Shown here: one piece after another, positions 16,801-25,166 of the stretch | Numbering within the stretch: the first letter of the stretch is position 1 | Layout: each line of letters starts with the position of its first letter | From: Fredericiella sp038205395 | Lineage (GTDB): Bacteria > Chloroflexota > Anaerolineae > Caldilineales > Caldilineaceae | Direction: 5' to 3' | Assembly: GCA_038205395.1 (NCBI GenBank) | Contig: JBBRBX010000005.1 | Location: 1 to 64,000, forward strand | DNA length: 64,000 bases | Notes under the pieces: generated by a model | What the model was told of the DNA's origin: nothing | Databases searched by the model: none | Seen by the model: only the letters and a program-made list of their open reading frames with translations | Translations under genes and position numbers: made by a program

Positions 16801-17307
16801 GCCGCCGGTGCGGGTGAACTCGCTGTACAGCTCGATGGTGGCGCCCACATCGACCACGATCAAGAAGGGCGGTCTGCCGCCATCGACCAGCTCCGCCGGC
16901 GGCAGGTTGCGGGCATATGCCTGCGCCTGCTCCTTGGCGCGCTCCATGGCGGTGTCCCAGGTGACGGTGCCACGCACGGCCGTGCCGCGCTTGCGCCCGC
17001 GCCGTGCCTGCTGCGCCGCACTGGAGAGGGGCAGCGGTGCGCTCCAGGCGTCGCTGCCCTGCTTGGCCTCCAGCACAAAGCAGCCGCGCTTGTAGAGGTC
17101 GATGCGCCCCGTGCTGCCGTGGGGCAGCGGCGCCGCCTTCTCAAAGACATAGGCGTTAGCGCTTGCGTCGGGTGTGCTGGGCTGCGGGCGCGCCACAGCC
17201 AGCACGTCGCACAGTTCGGACAAAAAGAGCTGGTAGTTGGCGCGTTCCGCCGCGCCCGAAGCGGACCAGCGCTGCAAAAAAGATTCGAGAGAAGACTGTT
17301 CGGACAT
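13834..17307 (-). CDS. Type IIG-like (MmeI-type) single-chain restriction-modification enzyme
   Basis: One 1157-residue polypeptide combining nuclease and methyltransferase. The N-terminal domain carries a PD-(D/E)XK-like core: Asp70 in GRIDLYKRG and Glu80-x-Lys82 in FVLEAKQG. A helical connector follows, then an N6-adenine methyltransferase with GAHYTPRAYVERLVLP, SAM motif I VLDPAAGTGNFLYV (about residues 415-428) and catalytic NPPF (about 584-587). A target-recognition region lies toward the C-terminus (GGTLEDRPRYNKTRCFEPF). The last ~150 residues are an Ala-rich helical extension. No separate specificity or restriction subunit is adjacent, which fits a stand-alone type IIG enzyme. Recognition site unknown. 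Confidence 0.85.
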   Translation of the reverse strand: MSEQSSLESFLQRWSASGAAERANYQLFLSELCDVLAVARPQPSTPDASANAYVFEKAAPLPHGSTGRIDLYKRGCFVLEAKQGSDAWSAPLPLSSAAQQARRGRKRGTAVRGTVTWDTAMERAKEQAQAYARNLPPAELVDGGRPPFLIVVDVGATIELYSEFTRTGGQYIPFPDPQNYRIALDELLEPAVRDLLAAVWSDPLSLDPARRSARVTRAIAAQLAQLARSLEAQHTPDAVAHFLMRCLFTMFAEDVGLLPNRSFTQLLADLRHNVPSFQPMVEHLWQTMDTGGFSVILRTHIPRFNGDIYAHAAALPLDADQLQLLSEAAQADWRDVEPAIFGTLLERALDPVERHKLGAHYTPRAYVERLVLPAVIEPLRSQWASVKTAALLLHEQGQPDMALGVVAEFQRSLAHTRVLDPAAGTGNFLYVTLEHMKRIEGEVLQVLGELGQSQLSLEMEGMQVTPQQFLGLEINPRAAAIAELVLWIGYLQWHYRTRGDVQPPEPIVRAFHNIVCRDAVLAWDAVEPLLDAAGQPVTRWDGRSLRPHPVTGEPAPDESGRVPVYRYLNPRPAAWPEAEYIVGNPPFIGTARMREALGDGYAEAVRAVYPHVPDSADYVMFWWDKAAELARAGQVQRFGFITTNSLRQTISRRVLEHHMQAAPPLSVLYAIPDHPWVDSAQGAAVRIAMTVGASGTAAGTLLRVIREESQGETPALTFSTTIGRILPDLTIGADVAGCRPLLANAELSCPGVKLHGAGFIVTEEEAVLLGYGSESSLAEVIKPYRNGRDITQTPRGVYVIDLFGLSEQEVRDRYPAIYQWLYDRIKPERDQNRRAAYREKWWIHGEPRANLRPALAGLQRYIATVETAKHRFFVFLDEAVLPDNMLIAIALDDAYFLGILSSHIHVTWALAAGGTLEDRPRYNKTRCFEPFPFPDATPTQQARIRDLAEQLDAHRKRQQALHPKLTLTDLYNVLAQERSGAPLSAKERAVHAQGLVAVLRRLHDELDAAVAAAYGWPAALADADLLQRLADLNRQRAAEEAQGHIRRLRPAYQDAHAGLSPVQEPLVTEDEAGRSCAPPSTAASAAALGVWPAGMAAQAAAVRAILHAATAPLTAAQVAAAFAGPAAARLGRVEELLATLAALGQARPVGEGYTAAA

Positions 17308-17703
17308 AGCGGCATTTCAGCAAACAGGCGGCAGGTTAGTGTACAGAGTATAGCATACGCCGGCTCCGGCTGCCGGCTTGCTGGAGCCATCTTACTGCAG
17401 CGCGCCCGCCTTTGCTTAACACGCAGAAAGCATTTGACAGATTTTACCCCATGCCATACAATAAAATTAACACTTCGGTAAGGAGACTCTCAGTTCTGTC
17501 TTTGCCGTCGCCAAGGCAGTTGTGCAGCACACATTGCAGCATCCACCTCTGTAATCTCTGCACACGCTGCGCAACCTTTGCGCCTCGGCGTTAGATATTG
17601 CCTTTGCAGAGCAGATTGCAGGCCATAGATGGTTGCAGTATGATAAAAGCGCATTCCCAGGGACAACCCGCCAACCACCTATTCACCGATCCTGGAGCCT
17701 GCT
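17308..17703. other. Intergenic region with promoter and 235-base leader
   Basis: The left 125 bases hold the upstream region of the restriction enzyme. The right part carries a strong plus-strand promoter (see 17434-17462) and a long untranslated leader before the surface-protein gene. No small gene or riboswitch was convincingly recognised in the leader. A GGAG lies 8 bases before the ATG at 17704. Confidence 0.5.
17434..17462 (+). promoter_or_regulatory. Sigma-70-type promoter for the M23-like/glycosidase gene
   Basis: TTGACA at 17434-17439 and TACAAT at 17457-17462 are separated by exactly 17 bases. Transcription would start near 17469, leaving a leader of about 235 bases. Confidence 0.7.
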
Positions 17704-20700
17704 ATGCTGAGCAATGCCCCGCTGGCGCAACCGTACACCGTGCAGCAGCCCTTTGGCGCCAACTCGGCGCTTCACCGGCAGATGCTGATCAACGGCCTGC
17801 CCCTGCTGGGCCACGAAGGCATGGATTTACGCGCGTCGCCGGGGGCGGCGGTGCGCGCCGTGCAGGCAGGCAGCGTGCTGCGCGCCGAGACAAACCATCC
17901 CCGCTACGGCGCGGTCGTGCTGCTGGGCCACGAATGGGGACAGACGGTCTATGGCGAGTTGGGGCGCATCAGCGTGGCGCCGGGGGCGACGGTCAAGGCG
18001 GGGGAAGCCATCGGCGCACTGGCGGAGGGGACAGCCGAGCCGCCGCAGCTTCACTTTGGCCTGCGCATCCGCCCGTTTGCGCTGGATGACGGCTGGGGCG
18101 GGAGCAGCGACCCTGCCCCCTATCTGGCGCGGCTCAGCCAACCGCGCGGCCCAATCATGGGGCCGCACATCATCGGCGGGGTAGGGCCCCATCTGGAGCT
18201 ACTGCGCCGCTGGCAGCCGCGGCTGATCACCGTGCTGGACCCCAACCCGGATGAGATGGCGCGTCTGCGCGCCGCCTGCCCCGACAGCGTGATTATTGGG
18301 CGTATCTTTGTCACCGACACAGACGTCGAAACCCGTATCCGAGCCAATCCCGAAGCAGCCGCGCAATGGGCGCACGAATTGACCATGCAGCGATTGACAC
18401 CCCATGTAAATTACTGGCAGATTGCCAACGAAGTGCTCACCGGCGCGGCGGATCTGCCGCTGCTGGCCCGTTTTGAAGTGAACCGCATGCAGTTGGCGGC
18501 GACGGCGATGTATCTGTGCGCGCTCTTTGCCTTCAGCGTGGGCACGCCCGACCTGCCGGAGGCGGATCGCATGGGGCTGTGGCGGCTGCTCTATCCCGCC
18601 ATCGAACTGGCGGAGCAGGCCGGCCATGTCGTGGCCGTGCACCAGTACGGCGCGCCCGATCTGTGGCAGCCGAGCCAGGATTGGTACGGCTACCGGCTGG
18701 AGCACCAGGTGCTGCCGCGGCTGCCCTTCAAAAAGGTGCAGTTTGCCGTCACCGAGTATGGCATCGACGGCCTGATCCAGGGCGGCGCGCCGCGCGGCTG
18801 GCAGAATTTCAGCGACGCCGCCGGCTATGCGGCGCAGTTGATCCGCAGCGGGCGCTATCTGGAACGCTTTAGCGGGCGGGTGCTGGGTTACAGCGTCTTT
18901 ACCCTGGGCCACAACAACCCGTGGCAGAGTTACGAAATTGCCGGCGCCACGGCAGAGCAGTTGGCCACATTATCCCCGCGCGGGAGTTGGCTGGAGGCAC
19001 AAGCAATGGACAGCGGCATCACGGCAGGTGGCAGCATGAGTTCCGATCTGGGCGCAATCGGCGCGGGGGGCGGCGCAGGCGAGCCGCCGCCGCCGGGCGG
19101 CCCCACGCCGCCGGTTGCGCCGGTCATCAAGCCGCAGGAGCCGGGTGCGCCGGCAGGAGGTGCGCCGGCAGGAGGTGCTGCGGGCGCGGTCGAACGGCGC
19201 GTGACCGGCTGGGCGGATACGCTGCATCTGTCGATCAAGACGGTGGCCGAGCGTCCGGATGTGACCAGCGGCGATGTGGACTATGTGGTCAAAGATGTCT
19301 TTACGACCCGCGGCGGCAGTTGGGATGTCAGCAGCGACCCCTACGCCGTGCCGCAGTGGGCCAGGGACGCCTATCTCTCCGGCGCCTTCCAAAAAGCCTT
19401 TGAGCGAACCAATCTGTATGCGGCGGTAATCGGGCTGGATGGCCAGTTTATGAACGACCAGGAGATTGTCTTCTGGACGGGCGGGTTAGAGAAACTCACC
19501 GATCTGGGCAGCACGACTTGGGATGTGAAGAGGACAGCGGAGCAGCCGGGCTGGGCAACGATGGTGATGTACAGCAGCAGCGCCTATGACCCCGCCGCCC
19601 AGGAGGGGCCGTGGTGCTGGGCGCCGAACAAACCGCTGCCGGCGGAGGTGCTGTGCGGCGGCGGGCTGCCCAACGGCGAAAGTGTCTCCATCTTTGTCGT
19701 CTGGCAGGCGGTGGAGCGCACTGCCGCCACCCCGACGCCCGACCCGGTCACGCCCACACCTGACCCGGTGACGCCGACGCCTGATCCCGTCACCCCCACG
19801 CCCGACCCGGTCACGCCTACACCTGACCCAGTGACGCCGACACCCGCACCTACCCTCGTGCGGCGGGTGGGGAGTTGGGTGAATCCGCTCAATCTGCAGG
19901 GCAAAGCGCTCAGCGAGCGGCCCGATACGCTGCCTGCCGGCGATTACGTCTACTTGATCAAAGACATTTTCACCACCCGCGATGGTTCGTGGGAGCCGTC
20001 GTCCGTCTACGGCGGCGTCGACGGCTGGGCGCGCGACGGCTATCTCAAACCGTTTGGCGACCCCGAATATTTTGACGATGCGGGCGCCGACCACCATCTG
20101 TTTGCCGCCATCCTGGATAAGGAGGGCAAGCTGCTCAAAAACATGGATATGTTGTATTGGTCGGATGGCTTTGCCCAGTTGGGCGTCTCCACCTACAACG
20201 GCTATGTGCTGGGCAGCAACGGCTTCCGCTATCCGCGCACCAAGGAGCGCTCCGGCTGGGCCAACATCGTCCTTGACCCCGGCAGCAACTACGCCCCCGA
20301 CCGCGGCGAATCCGGCCCCTGGTGCTGGACGCCTTTTGGTCTGCCTGCCGAGGTAATGTGCGGCGGCGGCATGCCGCTCAAGCAGCACATTTCGGTCTTT
20401 GTCGTCTGGCAGGCCGTGCTCAAGAGCAGCAGCGAACTCCCCGGCACACCCACACCGGGTACACCGACACCGGGCACGGGCGACTTCAACCTTTATCTGC
20501 CGGGCGTGCTGCGCGAAGTGGGGCCGCAGGCGATGCAGGCGGGGCCGGCCGCGTTGGCGGATGCAGACGCCGTCCAGCGCCTGCGCGCCGCTGCCTGGAG
20601 CCGGCTGGGGCTGGTGCACAGCACCGAGTCGCCGCTGAGCGTGTACGCCCGGCGCAGCGGGCTGGGTGCGCCGCTGAGTGAGATATTCGAGGTGGCAGGC

Positions 20701-20781
20701 AAGCTGGTGCAGGCCTACGCCGGCGGCATCGCCTACGCACCGCTGGCCGCGCCGGAGCAGGTCAGCCATATCGTCTGGTAG
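17704..20781 (+). CDS. Multidomain surface-type protein: degenerate M23-like domain, glycosidase-like barrel, two novel repeats
   Basis: A 1025-residue protein. Residues 30-130 resemble an M23/LytM metallopeptidase: His37 and Asp41 in GHEGMD and His117 in PQLHFGLR. The usual His-x-His pair is Gln-Leu-His, so one zinc/catalytic His is missing. Residues ~150-440 look like a TIM-barrel glycosidase with NYWQIANEVL (about 238-247) and FAVTEYGIDG (about 345-354) as possible acid/base and nucleophile. Two ~190-residue homologous repeats follow (RRVTGWADTLHL... and RRVGSWVNPLNL..., both ending IFVVWQAV-like), joined by a Thr-Pro-Asp-Pro-Val linker. No signal peptide is evident, which is odd for this architecture. 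Confidence 0.6.
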   Translation: MLSNAPLAQPYTVQQPFGANSALHRQMLINGLPLLGHEGMDLRASPGAAVRAVQAGSVLRAETNHPRYGAVVLLGHEWGQTVYGELGRISVAPGATVKAGEAIGALAEGTAEPPQLHFGLRIRPFALDDGWGGSSDPAPYLARLSQPRGPIMGPHIIGGVGPHLELLRRWQPRLITVLDPNPDEMARLRAACPDSVIIGRIFVTDTDVETRIRANPEAAAQWAHELTMQRLTPHVNYWQIANEVLTGAADLPLLARFEVNRMQLAATAMYLCALFAFSVGTPDLPEADRMGLWRLLYPAIELAEQAGHVVAVHQYGAPDLWQPSQDWYGYRLEHQVLPRLPFKKVQFAVTEYGIDGLIQGGAPRGWQNFSDAAGYAAQLIRSGRYLERFSGRVLGYSVFTLGHNNPWQSYEIAGATAEQLATLSPRGSWLEAQAMDSGITAGGSMSSDLGAIGAGGGAGEPPPPGGPTPPVAPVIKPQEPGAPAGGAPAGGAAGAVERRVTGWADTLHLSIKTVAERPDVTSGDVDYVVKDVFTTRGGSWDVSSDPYAVPQWARDAYLSGAFQKAFERTNLYAAVIGLDGQFMNDQEIVFWTGGLEKLTDLGSTTWDVKRTAEQPGWATMVMYSSSAYDPAAQEGPWCWAPNKPLPAEVLCGGGLPNGESVSIFVVWQAVERTAATPTPDPVTPTPDPVTPTPDPVTPTPDPVTPTPDPVTPTPAPTLVRRVGSWVNPLNLQGKALSERPDTLPAGDYVYLIKDIFTTRDGSWEPSSVYGGVDGWARDGYLKPFGDPEYFDDAGADHHLFAAILDKEGKLLKNMDMLYWSDGFAQLGVSTYNGYVLGSNGFRYPRTKERSGWANIVLDPGSNYAPDRGESGPWCWTPFGLPAEVMCGGGMPLKQHISVFVVWQAVLKSSSELPGTPTPGTPTPGTGDFNLYLPGVLREVGPQAMQAGPAALADADAVQRLRAAAWSRLGLVHSTESPLSVYARRSGLGAPLSEIFEVAGKLVQAYAGGIAYAPLAAPEQVSHIVW
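19727..19850 (+). repeat. Tandem 21-base coding repeat (TPTPDPV linker)
   Basis: About six tandem copies of a 21-base unit encode TPTPDPV, joining the two homologous domains of the surface protein. Third positions vary between copies, so it has been kept at the protein level. It is not a CRISPR array. Confidence 0.85.
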
Positions 20782-20821
20782 CGAAGAAGGCCAGGGTAGG
20801 GGACCCGCCTGTCCGCCAATT

Positions 20822-21018
20822 CCTGTCCACCGATTCGGGCACAGATAGCACCGATTCACACCGATTTCCGCTGCGGACCCGGCAGCCACATGAGCAGCAT
20901 CGATGTTTGGACGCAGATTCGGACCGTTAAATCTCGTTGCGCGACGTGCGGCCTGTCTAAGACGGCGAAAATCCGTGCCATCCAAATCTGCGTAATCTGT
21001 GCCTGAATCGGTGGACAG
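20822..21018. repeat. Intergenic inverted-repeat element (~200 bp)
   Basis: The arms at 20824-20847 and 20995-21018 are reverse complements over 24 bases with one mismatch (core CTGTCCACCGATTC). The ~145 bases between them contain no gene. A related single arm lies at 12981-13017. It fills the gap between two convergent genes, so it may double as a transcription end or be a non-autonomous mobile element. Confidence 0.65.
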
Positions 21019-21049
21019 AAACGACCGGACAAAAACCAGGGGCGTAGCT

Positions 21050-22480
21050 TTACCGTAAATGGGAGAGCAGGTCGCTGCCGACCACGACACGCAGATCGAC
21101 GCGCGCCTGGGTGTTGAGGCCGTCCAGCGTCGCCAGGTTGGGTTCCAGGCTCAAATCGCTGCTGATTTTCTGCACCGACGCCGGCGGCGCGGCGTAGTTG
21201 ATGACGATCGTCTGCACGTAGTCCTTGCGGTCGGCATCGCCGACGGCCACTACGTCCCAGCCCTGCGCCTTGAGGATTGCGGCAGTGGCGGCGGCGACGC
21301 CTTCCTGGCTGGTGCCGTTGAGCACTTCGACGCGCAGCGCCTGGCTGCCCGCCACCGCCACACCGCTGCCGCTGGGGGTGAAGAACTGCACCAGCGCCGA
21401 GCGCACCTTGGCGCGGTCGGGCATCAGAATCCAGGCGCCTTCGGCGCTGTAGGTCTCTTCGCCGTAACGACTGTCCAGCACCAGTTGGCGAACCTCGCGC
21501 ACGGAAGAACCGTTGACCAGCTTCGCCAGTTCGATCCCGGCGGGGATGGGAATATCGGTCTGGATGGTGTTCTGGGTGGTGACCAGAAGCTGCGGCGCCT
21601 TGGCTAAAAGCTGCGGGATCATGCCCGCGTCCAGCACCTTGTTGGCCACGGCACGAATGATGTCCTGCTGGCGGCGCGAGCGGCTGTAGTCGTCATCGCC
21701 GTGACGGGTGCGCGCATACTTGAGCGCCGTCGCCCCATCCAGATGCTGCAGCCCGGCGTCCAGGTGAAAGGTCTCCACGCCATAATCTTCGGTGGGATAC
21801 TCCTCGTCATGGATCGTATACGGCACATTGATGTCGATGCCGCCGATCAGGTCGATGATCTCGCGAAAGCCGTCAAAGTTGACGCGCACAAAATAGTCCA
21901 CCGGATGGCCGATAAAGCTGCTGACTGTGTCTTTGGCCAACTGCGGGCCGCCGCCGGGGTAGTTGTTCAGTTCACCGATGGTGTAGGCGGTGTTGATCTT
22001 GGTCGTCACGCCCTGGCCGGGGATGGGCACCCACAGGTCGCGCGGGAGGGAGAGCATGCCGATGGACTGGCCTGCCGGGTCCAATGAGAGCAGAATCATG
22101 GTGTCGGTGCGCAGGGGGCCGCCCTCGTCAGGCCGCTCATCGGTGCCCAGCAGCAGCACATTGATGGGCGCGGGTGTGGGCGTCGCCTCAACCGCCGGCG
22201 TGGCGGTGGGAACAAGCGCCGCCGCTTCACCGCCGGCAGGGGTGGCAATGACCGGCGTCGGCGCCAGCGCCAACGGAGCCGCCTCTTCCGCAAAGGTGGC
22301 CAGGATCGAAGACTGCACGATGCGATCCTGCGCCCAGCCGTGCAGCCGCACGCCCAGCACCAACGCCAGCAGCAGCGCGGCCAGCGAATAGCCGACAACC
22401 GTGACGGCGGCAATCAGCCGAGCGCGCGAACGGCGCGGGCCAGGCTGGATGGGCGAAAAGTCGGAGCCGTTGGATGACAT
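21050..22480 (-). CDS. LytR-CpsA-Psr (LCP) family cell-envelope glycopolymer transferase
   Basis: Membrane-anchored enzyme class that attaches glycopolymers to peptidoglycan. The 476-residue sequence has one N-terminal membrane helix (about 24-46), a Thr/Pro linker and the LCP domain: NVLLLGTDERP, RTDTMILLSLDP, MLSLPRDLWVPIPG, KINTAYTIG, and the Arg-rich YARTRHGDDDYSRSRRQQD. The C-terminal LytR_C domain begins with LRVEVLNGTSQEGVAAATAAIL. The start at 22480 (MSSNGSDF) is chosen because the helix begins 20 residues later; no clear ribosome binding site is present. Confidence 0.9.
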   Translation of the reverse strand: MSSNGSDFSPIQPGPRRSRARLIAAVTVVGYSLAALLLALVLGVRLHGWAQDRIVQSSILATFAEEAAPLALAPTPVIATPAGGEAAALVPTATPAVEATPTPAPINVLLLGTDERPDEGGPLRTDTMILLSLDPAGQSIGMLSLPRDLWVPIPGQGVTTKINTAYTIGELNNYPGGGPQLAKDTVSSFIGHPVDYFVRVNFDGFREIIDLIGGIDINVPYTIHDEEYPTEDYGVETFHLDAGLQHLDGATALKYARTRHGDDDYSRSRRQQDIIRAVANKVLDAGMIPQLLAKAPQLLVTTQNTIQTDIPIPAGIELAKLVNGSSVREVRQLVLDSRYGEETYSAEGAWILMPDRAKVRSALVQFFTPSGSGVAVAGSQALRVEVLNGTSQEGVAAATAAILKAQGWDVVAVGDADRKDYVQTIVINYAAPPASVQKISSDLSLEPNLATLDGLNTQARVDLRVVVGSDLLSHLR

Positions 22481-22598
22481 ATGGGGAGGAGTATAGCACA
22501 GAGAAAAGCGTTGGCGCACAAACGCCGGAACGTGATTGGCAATGCGGAAGCGCCGGCAAGATGGGGTCAGCGAAGACGGGGATCAGCGAAGCGGAAAG

Positions 22599-25043
22599 CT
22601 AACGGGGCAGGCGCTGGACATAGAGGGCTTCATTGGTCAGGATAAACAGCGAGCTGCGCACTTCGTCGATAAAGATGCTGCGCAGGCCGCGCAGCGGGCG
22701 TCCTTCGACGGCCTGAAACTGCCCCTCAAAGTCGCCGCTCTCTTTGTTGAAGAAGAGAATGCGCTCTTCCGCCGCATCCGCCAGATAAAGCGTAGGGTCA
22801 TTGACCGCCTGGCTGACATAGAGATCCACCGGCTGCGCCGGCAGCGCTACGCTGTCGTCCAGGCTGTAGGGAACTTGCTCCCCGGCATGATAGCGCACCA
22901 CTTTGCCGTCTTTGAAGAGCAGCCAGAGGTCACCATCGATGCGCAGCGACGCAATCCCCTGCAGGCGCACCTGGGTGGTAGGCTGAAACCAGGGCACGGG
23001 GGCCTCTTGATAGGCGCCGGGCGCATAGCGGTAAATCTGGTTGGCGGCTTCGTCGGCCACATAGAGGCGATCCGAGAAGACTTCCAACTGCGTCGCCTGC
23101 TGCCAGGGCGGCGGTTCGCCAAAGCTCACCAGCGTGCTACCGTCCACCTGGTTGTAGCGAAAGACACGGTTGCTGCCATCCAACAGCAGCAGGCTGGCCT
23201 TGTCTTCATAGCCGGGGATGGACAACTGCCAGGCCACATCCACCAGCGGGCCGACCGGAATGCCGTTGACGACATCGCCCTCTCGCAGCACCACTTGGAC
23301 GTCGCCGGCCAACGTTTCGCCGTTGGCGTCGATCCGGTACTTGAGCACCTGGCCGCGCCCGGAGTCCATGACATAGATATCCTGGTCGACCACCAGCAGC
23401 CGCTGCGGGGAAGCATCGGCGGGGAATGTGACCAGCGGCGAAGTCAGCCCGTAGAGCGGCGTGATTTGCATCACCTGCTGCTGTTCGCGGCGGATTTCCT
23501 CCAGCAGATCGCTGCTGCGGCTGGTGCGGCCCAGAATCTCCTCGCCCTGCAGCACATAGTCATGCGCTTCGGTGAGCATGGCGCGCGCCGTCACCTGGTC
23601 GTCCTGGTCGAGTGCGCCCTGGGCGCTGAGCAGCCGCGCCTCGGCCAGATCAAGCAGGGATTCGGCTTCGCCGCGGTTGCCGGCGCCCTGTTGCCAGTAG
23701 AGGCCTGCCACCACCGTCGGCACCAGCAGCAGCAGGATGACGGCGATGGCCACAAAGAGACGCGCCCGGCTGCCGCTGGCCGCGGGGGGCGGGGCAAAAG
23801 CGGGGCCGCTGCCGGCCACAGAAGAAGTCGACGCCGTCGGCACATGCGCGGGCAGGGCTGCGTCCGGCGTCCATTCCTCTGCCGACGCATACGCTGCCGC
23901 CGGCGCGGCAGTGCGGTCAGGCAGCAGACCGGCAAACATGCCGCGCGCACGGTTCAGCCCGGTCACAGCGCCGGCCGCCAAGGCCGCGGGCAGCGCGGCG
24001 AGAGCGGCGGCAGGCGGGGAGAGCGCGCCGGCGCTTTCTGCGGCGATGGGGGGCGGCGGCGCACTCGCACGCGTCGCGGCAGCGGGTGTGGGCGGCGGTG
24101 CGGTATAGCGGCTCTCCGCCGCCAATTGCGCGACAGGCGGTGCGCTGGTGACAGGCGGGGAAGCGTTGAGTGCAGTCGGCAGCCCTACAGCCGTGCCACG
24201 CGGCGACCGGTTGGCTGCACCCTGGGCAGAACCCTGGCCGGCGTATGCGGCACGCGGCGCACTGGGGGGTGGAACCGGCGGCGGGGTGCGCGGCGGGGCA
24301 TCCGGGGGGCTTTCTCCCGCCGGCGCGGCGGCCACCGCATCGGGATCATCCCAGGCAAAGACCAGCAGCATGCCGGGGATGTCGGTGACGCCCGCCTGTT
24401 CACGCAGGCCATCGGCGGCATTCTGGCAGTTTTCGGGCGTCACAAAGGCGGCGGCGCCGGCCAACATGCGCGGGGGCAGCCGCTCCAGCCATTCGGCGCC
24501 GCCGGCCAGCAGCGCGCCGCCGGACTCGACCTTCTGCCGGTGCAGCGGCCAGAGCGTCAGCGGGTCGTCAGCCTCCTGCGTGGGGTTCAGCCGATCCGGC
24601 GGGTAGACGTTGACATCGCCGCTGTCGGTCGTCACAAAGGCGAAGGCGTCGCCCACGCCGGCCAGCGCCAGGCGGTCGCTCATCAGCCCGGCGCAGATCA
24701 CGCCGGCGCGCCAGCCACTCGGCTGCTGCTCGCTTTCCGCCTGCAGCAACTGCTGCGCCGACTGGATCGTCTCGGTCAGCACCTGCGATTGGGTGCCCTT
24801 GGCCGTATAGTAGGTGCGCTGCATGGCGCTGAGGATGCGTTCGGTCAGCACGGTCGTGTTGGCCGCCCGCCCCTGAAGATCGACAATGGCATAGAAGTTG
24901 CCGCGCTGAGCCTGCTGGGTATCGGAGGGCGGCTCCACGATACGCACCCCTGTCGGGGATCCAGCTTGCTCGTCCGCTAAGTACGCAATATGAACAGTCA
25001 TAGGTGAAATACGCTCGAGGCTTGGCTGTGATTGATTTTGCAT
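22599..25043 (-). CDS. Membrane protein with degenerate PP2C-like cytoplasmic domain and extracytoplasmic beta-propeller-like domain
   Basis: An 814-residue protein. Residues ~15-235 look like a PP2C/SpoIIE-type phosphatase (NFYAIVDLQGR, AGVGDAFAFV), but the metal-binding DGMGGH motif is not intact. A long Pro/Ala-rich segment (~240-430) leads to one membrane helix (RLFVAIAVILLLLVPTVVAG, about 437-456). A coiled coil rich in Glu/Gln follows (about 460-525), then repeated blades such as LVVDQDIYVMDSGRGQVLKY and LYVADEAANQIYRYAPG, typical of NHL-type propellers. It lies 118 bases upstream of the LCP gene on the same strand. A cell-surface sensing or signalling role is inferred. Confidence 0.6.
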   Translation of the reverse strand: MQNQSQPSLERISPMTVHIAYLADEQAGSPTGVRIVEPPSDTQQAQRGNFYAIVDLQGRAANTTVLTERILSAMQRTYYTAKGTQSQVLTETIQSAQQLLQAESEQQPSGWRAGVICAGLMSDRLALAGVGDAFAFVTTDSGDVNVYPPDRLNPTQEADDPLTLWPLHRQKVESGGALLAGGAEWLERLPPRMLAGAAAFVTPENCQNAADGLREQAGVTDIPGMLLVFAWDDPDAVAAAPAGESPPDAPPRTPPPVPPPSAPRAAYAGQGSAQGAANRSPRGTAVGLPTALNASPPVTSAPPVAQLAAESRYTAPPPTPAAATRASAPPPPIAAESAGALSPPAAALAALPAALAAGAVTGLNRARGMFAGLLPDRTAAPAAAYASAEEWTPDAALPAHVPTASTSSVAGSGPAFAPPPAASGSRARLFVAIAVILLLLVPTVVAGLYWQQGAGNRGEAESLLDLAEARLLSAQGALDQDDQVTARAMLTEAHDYVLQGEEILGRTSRSSDLLEEIRREQQQVMQITPLYGLTSPLVTFPADASPQRLLVVDQDIYVMDSGRGQVLKYRIDANGETLAGDVQVVLREGDVVNGIPVGPLVDVAWQLSIPGYEDKASLLLLDGSNRVFRYNQVDGSTLVSFGEPPPWQQATQLEVFSDRLYVADEAANQIYRYAPGAYQEAPVPWFQPTTQVRLQGIASLRIDGDLWLLFKDGKVVRYHAGEQVPYSLDDSVALPAQPVDLYVSQAVNDPTLYLADAAEERILFFNKESGDFEGQFQAVEGRPLRGLRSIFIDEVRSSLFILTNEALYVQRLPR

Positions 25044-25166
25044 AGATTGTAGCCCGCAGCGGTTGGATTGTCAACGTTGCTTGCAACTGCCTCGCGTGCA
25101 AGACCTTTAAGAAGTGGGCGGATTGGAGTTTCACCGTTATGGCTGCCGGGTGCTCCAGCCACTTCC

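Noticed and set aside
17469..17703. Long leader considered as a c-di-AMP or c-di-GMP riboswitch
   Set aside because: The conserved core elements of those classes could not be found by eye. A covariance-model search would be decisive.
19727..19850. Regular ~21-base repeat considered as a CRISPR array
   Set aside because: There are no unique spacers; the units are contiguous and encode TPTPDPV in frame.
19486..21090. A 534-codon minus-strand frame over the end of the surface protein gene
   Set aside because: It overlaps a clear coding repeat region on the other strand and then runs through the inverted repeat; no motif seen.
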